From Cardinalis cardinalis (Eukaryota; Chordata; Aves; Passeriformes; Cardinalidae): a stretch of 64,000 nt of DNA. Position numbers and translations under genes: made by a program. Under the pieces are notes generated by a model. It made no database searches and was not told where the DNA came from. It saw nothing but the letters and a program-made list of their open reading frames with translations. The stretch lies in assembly GCA_014549065.1 (NCBI GenBank), contig JACDOX010000009.1, forward strand, positions 4,399,959 to 4,463,958. Direction: 5' to 3'. Below, piece by piece: positions 40,001 through 52,389 of the stretch (position 1 is its first letter; each line of letters starts with the position of its first letter).

Positions 40001-42104
40001 TGGAACTGCATGTGTGTGTGTTACTCATGTGCTTACATAGCAATCCCCTTGGTCAGTATTCTAAGGGTGCTTCATTTCTAATAGTCTCACAGAGTGCCAA
40101 ACCTTGATTTCTTATGAAGTAGTGCTATTTTGGTACATCCATGGTAAGATCACAGTGCACTTTAGATTGTCACTCACCAGGCTTCATAACTTCTGTTTCT
40201 GCCATAACTGAACATATTTGTGAATCTTCTTTATTGTTCCAATTTAAATTTTCACAACCAATTCCAATGTAATAATCTTCTACCTTTTAAAAGCACTATA
40301 ACTTGTTTTCTAGAATTAATTTCATGAATGAAAGTTGAAGGATATAAAATGCTAAAAACAATTTTATGTTCTTATTTGCTATGATTTTATTGGGACTACA
40401 GGTTCTCTACAGATTTATTTTTACTTAGAGTCCATGCTTCCTGCAGACTACTTAGTCCAAGATACTGGAAAATTTTTCCAAATAATGCAAATTTTCTCTG
40501 ATATAAAGAAACTATTTTACTCTTTTCCGTGACCAACAAGATTCAAATTTACATATATCTCTGTGAATAGATCACATGACACATTCCCTTTCTGACCTCT
40601 ATTTTCTTTAATTGCACTTAGAAGCAGCCTAGTTTTATGCAAACATAATTAAACTCTCATCCTCTTTTCAGATATCCTTTGGCATCCTACTTATAATTAA
40701 CTACTTTGTGAATTTTTCTCTTCTCTAACTTTTTTTCCTTACTACTTTTCCCCTTTTGTTTTCCCTGTTTACCATTTGTTTATATCTTTTTAATCGCTTA
40801 GTATCATTAGAAGTATATTCATCATTTATTTTTGGAACCTGGTTCAAGATTCAATTTCATCTATCATCACAGTTTCTATCTGTCCCATGAAAATTGAAAG
40901 CCTTGTTAAAGGCATCAAGTTTATTATTTTATATAACATATCTTTTATTTATCCGGAGCTTGGATTAGAAGTTTGATTCCTGTTCAACTAGAAACATTTA
41001 AAACACCTGCTACCAAAGAACTACGGGGTGTTTGACAGTATTATGAAGTGGATTTCTAATGGCATTAAGGATGAGCTCTTGAATGCTCCTTCTGCTGATT
41101 TCTAAAGGCTGCATACCTGAGATGGCCACAAGAGAAACTTGTTCAATAACATTTTTCTTGCCTTGGCAAGCAGATTTCATTATTTTCCCAGCACAATGGG
41201 GACTTTTGAACCTGCAGAGTCAAACACAGGAGCTAGCTAAGGACTTGGAAGTCAAATGTAGGAGAGGATAGCCCAGATTTAGTGCACAGAGACTAACCAT
41301 GGGTACCATGATACAACAAGAGTTCAGTCAGTTTTGAAACCGTACATGAGCAAATTATGTCTCCAGTCAAGGGAGAAAATACCTTTGATCTATGAACATG
41401 TCAAAGACAGGATGTTACATTGCAGGAGAAAAAGTATAATGAAAAGCAGATTTTTAACTGTGGGAGGAAATAAGTCCACGGCATCAGAGTTTCCACACTG
41501 TTGTCAATTGTTCCACTGGAGTAATTGTCTGTTGCTGTCCCACTCTTATTAAATTAATTTCTCAGAGGGAAGCACGGCACACAGGAAAGCTGAATGCCAT
41601 GGGCCTAATTCTGTTATGTTGAGGATCAATACTACATCTGTGCCCAGAGGGTTCCACATATCTGAATAAGAGAAGGCCCCATTGGCAATAAAAACAGGGT
41701 TTTATTCCAGTTCTGTTCCCAGAAATGTACAAAGACAGCAAAACAATATGCAGCAGGTGATTGGAGTATGCACAGCTGAAGTCTATTCACAAGAGTCACA
41801 TTGTCTGATTTTGGACCTCANGTGCAATCTCTGGTATAACACCCATCTCCAAGAACAGATTATATATAATGGAACGAACTCCACGTATTTCTGGAGAAGT
41901 CTGAATTTCTGTTTTTCCAGCAATCCAATAAGACAAAAACTGGAGAGCAATAGTACCCTTGGAAAATTGAGAGCATTTAGGAGTTACTATAACACAGTAA
42001 TCTGGGATACGGGAACATTTCTTGATCTTGAAGTGGGAAAAGGAGTTTAAAAGAAAATATATTGAGAAGAGAGACCTGAAACGGACTGGGAACTGAAGAT
42101 CTCA

Positions 42105-42130
42105 GCAGACATCAGATGCAGACATCAGAT
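42105..42130. repeat. Tandem duplication, two 13-bp units
   Basis: The unit gcagacatcagat occurs twice with no spacer, at 42105-42117 and 42118-42130. Confidence 0.92.
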
Positions 42131-43359
42131 GGCATGAGAGAGACTGAAAGTTACTGACTGAAAAATTAGGAGAAAATGTTTTCATAACAATATTTAATTG
42201 AAAGTCTGTTTTAATAGAATTCAGTAAGCTCTCAGAGCCATTATCATGGTTTCTCTTGCATTTCTACAATATACTAAGTAAATTTTTGAATAGCAGCACT
42301 CCAAAAACTAGTATCCAGCTAGGACAGAGAGCCTCAGAATCATTTATTTTCTGGTCCCATTTAACTCCTTGTAAGAGGAAAAAAACCTTCAACCTCTAAA
42401 ATATGTGACAATGAAATATAAGTCGTAAATGCAATGGAAAAAATAAAGTCATTTTGGAGTGAATACTAAGGAGAGTTAGTGTGACCTTGATTTTGGACAA
42501 AATCCAGAGAGCAAGGAGCACAGGATCCAAGCTGTATGATCTCCATGGACCACACTGGGACAAAGATAATCCTCTTGATGAGCAGTAATGACAACCATAA
42601 AGAACTCAAGGCGTTTTATAGGTCCAAAATCAGCGACATCCGATACATTTGTACTAAAAATTAAGACTTGAAGCTAAAGAAAATGTGATATAAAATCCTG
42701 TTTGAATATCCAAATGGAAAATCATGCCAGTTCCCTTCTTCAGTAAGGGAACTGATTTTTAAGACCGAAAAGATAAGGACAAAGTTGCCTTCAATATATT
42801 TTTTTCCTGTGTTCACGCTATGAGAAATCATCAGTTAAAATAAAGACTGCAAGAATTGAAGGTAGGCAAAACTGAAATGAAATAGTCAGTTGCTCTGAAA
42901 GGAGCAGTTGTCATTGTAGTGAAGTTGGAGTATCTCAATAAACAGTCACCATTAATGACCACAACATGGTGAGAATAACAGTAGAATAATTTTAAAATTT
43001 ACATGGTTGGATGACTCTAAACTTGCATGGAAAGAAACTACGTGCTGGGAAACAAATAGAATTTATATAGGAAAAGGTACAAAGACCCACAACCAGCGTG
43101 TATAGCAAGTATTTCTGCCATCACCTGGGAGTTCATTGGTAGGGAAATGCTAATGAGGAAGGAAAAGAGCCCTGCAGTCTTGAACTGTTGGTTAGCTTTA
43201 GACACAATTTGCCTGCTGCTGCAATGCCTTCTTGGAAAGCACAGATATGATCCTAGGTTATAGCAAATGAAGTCTGCACTCCTGTGGGAATATGGAAGAT
43301 GACTGCTATATTACCAGATCTCACAGAGAACTTATCTAGGTGCACATCTTTCTTTTCAA

Positions 43360-43650
43360 AAAATGTGAACTCAACCTGGAAGGATGCTGAGATGATTTGG
43401 AGGCTAGAGAAACAAGTACCACAGTGAACACTCTAAGGATTTGGCATGTTTATCTTAGCAAAATGAAAGTGAGGAGTGAAAAAGATAGGTCTCTACATTA
43501 GAAGGATAAATACCAGGGAAAAGAATAATTAATTTGGACAAAATGGAACAAGCACACTGGAATAAATGGATAAATGTGGTTATGAACACATTTAATTAAG
43601 AAATTAGGACAAGTTTTGTCTGTGGAGGAGATGGTTAAATTCAGAATTCA
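43360..43650 (+). mobile_element. Decayed CR1/L3-type LINE, 3' part of ORF2
   Basis: The order of words matches the region near the end of ORF2 and the following 3' region in CR1/L3-type LINEs. 'ggaaggatgctgagatgatttggagg' corresponds to 'aaatgatcagagggctggag'. 'ataaataccagggaaaagaa' corresponds to the 'aaataccagggaaggag' block. 'ggataaatgtggttatgaac', followed by 'aatt.agaaattagga', corresponds to 'ggataaactggccatgaa..aatttaggctagaaattaga'. Stops and indels are frequent. The plus strand stays purine-rich back to about 42000, so more of the element may lie upstream in unrecognisable form. Confidence 0.6.
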
Positions 43651-44935
43651 AAATATATCCTTCAAATCAAATTCTGGTTAAAGATATGAGGGTACAATGA
43701 ATTTGGATTGCTGCTGCCTACTTCATGTAAACTTGGGGATCATACTGCACCCATCTTATCTAAGAGTCACTATGTCCACAAATAGGAACTTTATCTCCAC
43801 AAGGACAACTGATTAAGTGTTTAACATATAAAAAGGAAGTATTTACATTTGAAAGAGAATAAGACTTACACACATGGGGTAACAGGAAACTCATGTTTTA
43901 AAAATTCTGATACTTCAGACACTTTTAATTCTTAGACTCAGTTAGAACTTACCAGCCAGTGTTCTGCTTTCTTAGTATATCCTCCTAAAAAATAATACTA
44001 TGCTGTGTCAGGAAAATTACTTGCAAACTTTGAGGGATTCAGATTAAATTCCTATTCAATTAACAGAGCACTTAGTGAATCTGCTAACCAAAAATATGTT
44101 TTTAGCATACTTTTGGTAGTAACCAAAACAGTTTTTTTTAAGTGTAATGGAAAAAGTGTCTGTGGCATACTTCAAAAACCATTGTCTGCATGTCCTGCTG
44201 GGGTTGTATTTTAATTTAAAATTCTTTATGTATTTTCTTTTCTGGCTGTCAAAGGAGTGTCAACATATCCCCTTAATTATTTATTAAACACTTTTAGCTC
44301 TCCTCTGTTTTTATCTTTGTTTTTTTTAATCAGACCAAACAAATTGTGTCAACACAAGAAAAAAATATTAAACATGAGAAGAGATGAAAACATTCTCTCA
44401 GTGATTGGATGCCTGTGTATTGAACACAGAACACAGTAGTTCATCTGCACTGATTAATATGAAACACACTGACAAACACAGGGCAAATAAACACACAAAA
44501 ATAGGGCAAATAAAGTCAGAGAGAAAAATATGCAAAGTGAAGAAGAGGGGGAAATAATACAGAAAATAAATATATGGATTTAACTCCAGCTGTTGGTCTA
44601 AGTCTCTGACTAGGAAATCCATTTAACAGATTTGAGGAAACTAAGATTCCTTAACAGGTGCTTTTCCTTCAGTATTCTTTTTCACATCTCACAATCTCCC
44701 AAACTTTAGTAAACTGCCTGCTCCTCACTGTGTAGAAACACCATTTATTAAGGCCAACTAAGTGTATTAGAATGACACTGGTATCACACCTGAATTTTGG
44801 AAGACATGACTTGAACAAAAACCTACCTGATATTTCTTCTCCTACACCTTCAATATCAGTCAGTTGGTTCAACTTCTATTTCTTAAGGCCCCTGAAATGG
44901 CCAAGGCGCTGAAAGATTATTTCTGTTAAAATTGA

Positions 44936-44967
44936 ATATATATATATATATATATATACATATATAT
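44936..44967. repeat. TA dinucleotide microsatellite
   Basis: There are about eleven uninterrupted AT units, one ACA interruption, then about three and a half more TA units. Confidence 0.95.
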
Positions 44968-46746
44968 TAAACAGTCAAAGAATATCCCTTTTATTTCCTG
45001 TGTTGCTCCTTTTCATTCTGAGAATGAAGTGTTTCCTCCCAGTTCTTGTTACATTTTATAACTTTATGTGTGTCTCTCTCTACTGGTGCACATGCACATG
45101 TGTGCATATAAATAATCCATAGATATTTAATTTTATAATACATAAAATTCTTTCTATTTAAGTATATTTTTATAATTTTATAATACTTGCCTGTGTGAAC
45201 TTTGGTGTGTCAGTGGAAACTAACACTGCGTGGTTGGCAGTCTGTATAAACATTATCACTTTCAGGAGGAAGAGGATTTGGGTATTTCAGTGACATAAAT
45301 ATTTTGGGACTTCATTCTGATGTGATATATCTAAACATATCACCTTATTTAAGAACATGCTAGACTTCTTGGCAGCTCAAGATAGGTGGAATCCAGGCCT
45401 CAGTCACTAACAGAGATATTTTTGGAGGTGTATATATACATGTAAGGCAGCTGGTCTTCTCTGAACCTTTCTCTTCATTTTTTAGCTTGAAACTTTCTCA
45501 ACATGGGATGAAGCCTAAATTGATGTTGATCCTCTAAGATGGCCTTAATCTGAATGAGTATCCAAAATACAATGAACGTTGCAGATTAATTAAAATTCAA
45601 TGTCCAGAACCATTGGAGCTAGAGCACAATGGTATTTCATTTGTGGTAGAAAGTAAACATTATATGGCCTATTTTAACACAAATATGATACCATTACAGC
45701 TTTAGCATCTAAATAGTGTCAGGGTAAGGGTAAGAATGTGGTTCTCATTTTTAGGAGCGCCCCCATTTTCAGCAATTACTATAGAGGTAGGAATCTCCCT
45801 AAGGCTTACTTAATCTTGGTAGAAATAATAATTTCCATCTTTCTTTTCCCAGAGAGTCTGAAAGGAAATACCTTCACTTAACCAATTCTCAGTGTTTAGT
45901 GAAATAATGGCATTGATTTTGTGTGGCTGGTTTTGCTGGGGAAGTTAATTTTCTTCACAGTAGCTATCATGGAGCTGCGTTTTGGATTTGTNCTGAAAAC
46001 AGGGTTTCTATTGCAGAGATACTTCAGTTATTGCTGAGTGTTGCAATTTTAGATGTTAAAAGTGCACAGATCCCTCCTTCCTTCTCTTCCTCCAAATGTA
46101 TATGCTAAGGATGACACATGGTCTGAGATGTCCACTGGGTCATTTGGGTCAGTTTTCCTATTGTGTGCTCCCCCTGATTCCTTGTGCACCTCAAACCCAC
46201 CCAAAGATGGGGCGGGGTGAGGAGCAGAAGAAACCTTGACACTGTGAAAGCACTCTTCATTAACAGAAAAAAAATCTCTGTATTATCAACACTGTTCCTA
46301 CCACAAATCCAAAATNGAAGCCAACACCAGCTACTGTGGAGAAAAATAATTCTACCCCAGCCCAAGCCAGCACATTCTGTTATTTTCACTTCCTAGCATT
46401 AAAATCCTAGATATTTCAATGTCATTTGCTAAACCTGAAAATTGTATTTCATCNATCCTATAGCAAAGAATTTTCTGCAACATTTGCACACATATTAGGT
46501 GCACAGTTCTCCGTGCATTGTCATAATTTGAATGCAAGTCTTTATGTGTTTTAAAACCAGACATCATCTGCAAAAAACTTTTTAATTTGCTGCATGCATG
46601 ATATAACTTTCAGAAAACAACAGAATACAGAAGAGTAGCAAAGACTTTCCTTCTTTAATGAAAAATATTCTGAAACCTAATTATCTATTATTTGCCCTAA
46701 TGAGGGGTTAATATACAACAATTTAATCTGATTCTTAAAAGGGGCA

Positions 46747-46765
46747 CTAACCCTTCAAGGGTTAG
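46747..46765. repeat. 19-bp interrupted palindrome
   Basis: The left arm ctaaccctt (46747-46755) and the right arm aagggttag (46757-46765) are exact reverse complements around a single central C. A symmetric word of this kind can be a dimeric protein-binding site. I do not recognise a specific factor. Confidence 0.9.
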
Positions 46766-47509
46766 GAAAAAATCCCAACCAAACCCATCTTTTTTTAGTG
46801 CCCAGCAGAAATGCTGCAAAGCATTCCTTCAAATTCCTACAAAGCACAGTTACAATTGTATTTATGACTTGTCCATCTCTTGCCAAAACAGAATAAATTT
46901 GACCTGATTTATGTGTCTAATTAGAGTAATAAGAAGTTTGGGGTTTTTTTCAGTTTACAAGCCAAGGGCTCTGGCAAGAACCTCTGTGTCATAATATGTC
47001 AAATAAACTGAGCAGTAATTCGTGCCATTCACAGGTACCTTCCAAACTTCTGTAGAGAATGTTCTTCAACTTCATTAATTGTTACAACTCTGTTGTAAAT
47101 TCTGGTTTTGCTTAGCAAAATGTCTTTGAAGAGAATTGGGAGGTAAAATGTCTAATTCTACCCAGCAGGTTGACTCTTTGCATTAGCACCCACTCCACTC
47201 ACCATCTGGGTTTTCACCACTATCACTCTTCCTTAACTTAATTTAAACATTTTTCTTTTTAAAAAATGCCAGGTTGGCAAAATGAGATTCACAAATTCTA
47301 TGCCTATCTACAGAGCAGAGTAATGCCAGATTTTTGGAATCCCTGAGGACCTCCACAAATGAAGATTTCACAAAGTTTGTGTTNTGTGGTTGCAAAGAGA
47401 CAGCATTAAAGGCTTGAGGAGAGGGAAGGGTGGAGTTTCAAAATAAAAGTTGAAAGCTGCTTTCAAACTGAACTCTCTGACTTAGGCATGGTTTCAGGCC
47501 AAACCTTCA

Positions 47510-47950
47510 AACAATCTTATTTGAGGATAAGAGTCAGGTTAGCTACTGCGGTTTGACTCTGCTCCAATCCAATTGATAAGGTCAAGTAGACCAAATGAAA
47601 AAGTCTTGCAGGAACTTGCTTCGTTCCACACACCNCATGCTCAGAATTTCCACGGTCTGCTGCCTTTAGGATGGTTGTTTGCTGGACCAATTTCTGCATT
47701 TAATAGGCTGCAGACCAGCTCCTGGCTTACCAGAGAAGCCACCATGTTCCTTAAAAACATAATTAATGTGTGCAGATTGTCCCAAGGTGGTTGTTTCACA
47801 TAAACTGGTTTTGCATTTAAAGAGATTATAAATACCCAATTTCTCAGCTTCACCCAAACTTCCCCATAGTACTATGTGAGTATGAAAGCTTAAAGCACAA
47901 TAAATGCTAGTTTCTGAAGATAAAGTTTGCACAATTAATTAGAAANTTTT
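47510..47950. other. Candidate conserved non-coding element
   Basis: This block has higher complexity than its surroundings, with few homopolymer runs. It contains GATA-like words (gataag near 47528 and 47576) and TTAATTA/ATTAAT-type homeodomain words near 47760 and 47935. Overlapping open frames run on both strands through 47517-47932, which usually reflects slow loss of sequence pattern and not coding. No protein family is recognisable in them. Conservation is inferred from texture only. Confidence 0.25.
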
Positions 47951-48039
47951 AAACTGGTTTGCAAATTGTAAAACATTTAATAATGCACATCTAAATTTTA
48001 ACAGCAAAATGGTTTCTTCTTAGGAACTCAAGAATTAAT

Positions 48040-48300
48040 AGTCATCCAAAAACTCTTGTTGCAGAAGGTATGGATGCAGAATTCATCAAATTACTCCATC
48101 TGCTGGCCGATTTCCTCCAATCCTGGACGATTTCTCATAGCTGTGAATTCTTGTCCCTTTTTAATGCAAATGAAACATTCAAAGCTTGATCAGTGTCCTT
48201 TCAAAGCAAATGAAATATTCAGGGTTGCCTTTGATATTCAAAGCACTTCCTGGAATCATGACTCCCTCTTTTCTCTCTCCTTTCCAGTTTAAGAAGACCT
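48040..48300. promoter_or_regulatory. Candidate enhancer with POU octamer and TCF/SOX-like sites
   Basis: A perfect POU octamer, atgcaaat, lies at 48164-48171. Within the next 75 bp there are four words of the TCF/LEF or SOX type: ttcaaag at 48178-48184, 48200-48206 and 48237-48243, and ctttgat at 48229-48235. Two near-identical 16-base units, gcaaatgaaacattca at 48166-48181 and gcaaatgaaatattca at 48206-48221, lie 40 bp apart, so part of the cluster comes from a duplicated or constrained module. The sites are seen directly; enhancer function is inferred. Confidence 0.35.
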
Positions 48301-51300
48301 TTATGTTGCAATTTTAACATATTCTTTCTTCTACAGAAGGCACAAGACAAATGTTTTAACACTTTAGTGGCTTTACTAGCCTTTCTATGTTGCACATGAT
48401 AAAAAGTATAAATTATCCAACAATTTGACTAATCTTATGATTTTCAGTGTGTTTCTGTTGTTCCATGGAACATTCCTGACACTTTAGAAATACAGATGTC
48501 CTACTCTTTAACAGAGTACTCAGAAGTTGTGCCTGATTCCCATCCTTCCCACCTTGTAACCTTCCTACTGAATAGTCTTCCCTGGACCCTAAACTGAACT
48601 ATTTATAGAATTTCTACTTCTTCATAAGTCAGTGTCTACCTGTATCTTGTATTGAGTCATGCTCAACCAGCATTCACTCAGGACAGCCCCATGCACCTCC
48701 TTTTCAGGACTTGTCCAAAGCTCCATAATTTTCTGTAGAGCCTTTCCTCCCTCATGCTTTCCACATCATTTTCTGAATATCACCACTGCCACCCCTTTGA
48801 AAACACATTGTGAATTTTTTGCAATGGGACCATCCATTACAGCACATATGTCTGTATCTAAACTGATGACACTTCTGGTTTATTCAAGGTGTTGAGCTAG
48901 TGCATGAATAAATAAAAGGGTACCTCTAAAGAACCAGTTTTGAAAACTAGAAAGTACAACTTTAAATGATTAAATGATCACAATCTACATGTATCCTAAT
49001 TTATGTGAAAGTTTTGAGGGAGATGTAGTCTAAGATTAAGGCTTTTGTGGTCCTCAATATGCTTTCTCGGAATTTCAATTCTTGCAGGTCTGGGCATATT
49101 CTGAAATAGCGAAATGCAATGAGCAAATATATTTGCAGTCTTGAATCGGGATTAGGCACAGTAACAACCAGAATTACCATTCTAGAAGTTTGAATTGATC
49201 AAGGCAACAACTGCTAAGTGCAGACACGTAAGCAAGCTGCTGGAAGTTATCCACTTCACTAATAAAATAACAGCATATTAAATTAAATGTACTTGGGCTT
49301 GAAACTCTCTGAGTGAACGCCTAAGTTCACAACTACTTGCACAAACTGCTTNAGTGTTTACTCACAATAACCCCCAGACTTGCCAGCCACCAGCCTGAGG
49401 CACCCTGTCGTGCTTAGTCCCAGGTTCAGCTAAGCAGGAGATCAGGCCTTTCCTCGTCTTCCTGTCACTGCTTCTCCATGCACGTGTTGGAAATGCTTCC
49501 CTTACAGGCCATGCTCTCTGTGCCTGCACTAGAGATGACCCTAAACAAGAGTCACCACATTTTTCTATGGGTTTCATCAGAGGGCTGAGTTCAAAAGACA
49601 ACAGAGAAAAATGATTCAGCACACAGATAAGAGCTTCACAAATACTTTTATCAGTTTACATCCTGACAAGGTTGAGACCAACGCTCACAAACGGAAGAGT
49701 GGGTCAATGACTCTCTACAAAGAGACTTGTGTAACCCAAGCTGTCGATCTCTTTACCTCAGGGAGGAAAGAAATGCAGAGCACAAATAGAAACTGAGTCA
49801 CTATCCCTCCCTTACCAACCCCTCCTGAGCAAATTAAAGCTGCCCTCCCATTCTAGAAGCCACAGAGAACAGTGAGACAGAAACATATATATTACCTTGA
49901 AATTAATTCCCTAAGCACACAGCTGGAGAAGCACAACAAAATGTAATTTATGTCTGTTACAACAAGCTTGGGTTAGCACAGCTCAAGGACTCAAGTAGTT
50001 ACAAATTGCAGACAGGAACTTTTGGGTGAGAGAACCCTTTTGTTCAGATAAAGCCACTCCTATCTTTTTGTGCACCAAAGAAGGGACGAAAGGAACTTAT
50101 TGTTGAAAAAGAAATATGGAGAAATTAAAACAAAAAAGACACAAGGCAGACCCAGTGATGGAATATATATAAGAACTTGGTACATTGCTTTTCATATCTC
50201 AGGGTAGCACCTATTCGGTAGTGGCATTTCTTTTATTTGCTCTAACAAGACTATTACATTTCAGGCACATAACAACTTGCTGAATTCTGACAGTAAGACT
50301 CAACTTGGTGTAGCTCACCAAGCCAAATTGCATAGAAATAATCTGTCTGTAAGAAAATATCCACCAAAGAGAGCATATCGAGTTCACACGACAATACCTT
50401 TAGCATCTCTTTCCAACTCCTTTTATGTGATGTAGTGCATGAAATTACATTTAAAACAGGTTTAGATAAAAAAGGTATGTCAAATATAAAGATAATACAT
50501 AACATAATAATATATTGAAATCAGTATTATGACAATATCTAACAAAAAGTCCTTGGCAGAGTAGTTAAAGGAGAAGATACTGAACTGAACTGAACTGAAC
50601 TGAATTGAAGGGTCTTTCCAGCGTTCTTATTTTCATTTTGTGTCAGGAAATTTGCATAATTAATTGAAAGCACCATCAATGAGACAAATTAAAATAATGC
50701 CTCTTTGTTTTTTTGCCATGAAGATGAGTGTTTTCTCATTTAAGTTTAGGTGGAACAAAAAGCTTTCTTTAACACATACTGCTTGCCATGCTTGGGAAAT
50801 GTAAAGGGACATAATCTAAATGCTTCATACTTGCATGTGCACAGATATGCCTGTATTTATGTAGTATTCAAGTATTTTAAACATACATAACTATTTCTGA
50901 CTCAAGCCAACCAATGCTTTGACTGAAAGGATGCATTTCAGCCTTTTCACATCATCACTATATTTTCTTTTCTCAGAAGATTAAGTAGATTACATGTGAG
51001 TGAGACACATTCTATTCCCAGAAAGGTCACTATCTCTGACACTGTGAGGGGATCATCTTATGAGTATTGGACACTGATACATCTGTCCATCACCGGTCCA
51101 TCTGTCCATGACTACAGGCAAGGATTCAAGCAGCTCAGCCTAAATATATGAGTCTTAATGTATCAGTGTGAACTCATCAGTTAACACAGTCAAGCCAAGC
51201 CAGATTAAGCAATTATAGTAATTGAAAAGAAAATTATTTGCCATCTTCAAACAGAGCATAGGAGGATTGACTAAGGAGCTTACAAACCTAAGACTTAGCT

Positions 51301-52389
51301 GAGTTCCACACCTTCACCTGACATGAAGCAGAGGTATCTCACATCCACCTAGAAGCAAAGCAAAGGGTGAAAGGAGACTCAGCATCAGCTAGAAGAGGTG
51401 TGAATGGCAGCTCAGCTTGTTCTAGTTGGTACAACGTGGAGTAGCCCAGTTGGCAGCTCTATGTCTGAGCTTGCTTGCCTGCTTTGGCAGCATAAGAATA
51501 AAGAGTGGAAAAACACCACTGCCTCAGGATGTCATAAAGGGTGCTCTTTGTACCAACTGCATTTACTCTCCTGGCAAAAAATGAATTTGTACTTCACTAG
51601 GAAAAAATACTTCTGCAGTTAAATAACATGTGAGTGCATCAAATAAGATTCCCTGAGCATCACTGTTCAGTTGTCCTGTGTATACTTCTGCTGCCATTCA
51701 TGCATACTCTGTGGTCTCCAAATACTGTCTTATCACCAGCACACCAACTCCAAAATAATGTAACTAAACTTCTGAAAGTGAACGACCATGTTCTGCAAAA
51801 AGCTCATCTTCAGGTACCGAGGTGTATTGGAATAAAAGCTCTTCAGATCTGCTGCAAGATAAAGCACTACCATTCTAGTATAGTTTTCCAATTTCCTTTT
51901 AGGTAGAATCTTTAAGTTACACCTTTCCCTAGTGCAGTCCTTTAATTTAAAATTNATTTTCTCATCAAAAAAACGTGGCCTAATTGCATAAGAGGCTCCA
52001 TAGTTCAATGAACAATTAGTAGTATTCAGCGCATTTGGGTCTCAAAGCAGCAGATGTCAACAGCTTTGCAGATTTCAGATATCAATTATTCAGATTTCAA
52101 ATCAATCAGACAACACCTGAAAACTAGAAAGAGCTTGGTTTATATTAGCCTAACAACTAACAACAGCTTAGTACATATTTTGAGCAAAATGCATTTGAAA
52201 AGAACACATCACTTCCCACTTGTATGTTCTTTTCATTCTAGTCTTTATCTCCCAAGGTGTAAGAAGCAAAATGTTTTCAATAGGAAGAAAGGTGAAGGCT
52301 GCTTTAGGCTCTCAATGTGAAGTCCTGTACCAAGAGTATAAGAAAAAACATGAGAAGTTAGACAAAAGGGCTTAGTAAGTGTTTAAACT
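48301..52389. other. Non-coding DNA, no gene seen
   Basis: The stretch includes a pyrimidine-rich block (48500-48800), a GC-richer block (49360-49570) and a TGAAC pentanucleotide repeat at 50579-50610. No coding exon, RNA gene or transposon that I recognise is present. Confidence 0.5.
50579..50610. repeat. Pentanucleotide microsatellite (TGAAC)n
   Basis: Four exact TGAAC units are followed by TGAAT and TGAAG, with a partial unit at the left edge. It is a plausible length-polymorphic marker. Confidence 0.92.

Larger units (their letters stand above)
31001..43359. other. AT-rich non-coding DNA, no gene seen
   Basis: No supported gene lies here. The contents are a hexanucleotide repeat at 36596-36618, a perfect hairpin at 37004-37031, a T-rich pyrimidine stretch at 40660-40780 and a 13-bp tandem duplication at 42105-42130. 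The block at 34030-34510 is GC-richer than its surroundings, with two short plus-strand open frames but no recognisable protein. From about 42000 the plus strand is purine-rich, which may mark old LINE sequence leading into the fragment at 43360. Confidence 0.5.
43651..47509. other. AT-rich non-coding DNA, no gene seen
   Basis: No supported gene lies here. The stretch contains a TA microsatellite at 44936-44967, a near-perfect palindrome at 46747-46765 and AT-rich low-complexity sequence at 45120-45190, where 'aattttataatac' is repeated. Confidence 0.5.
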
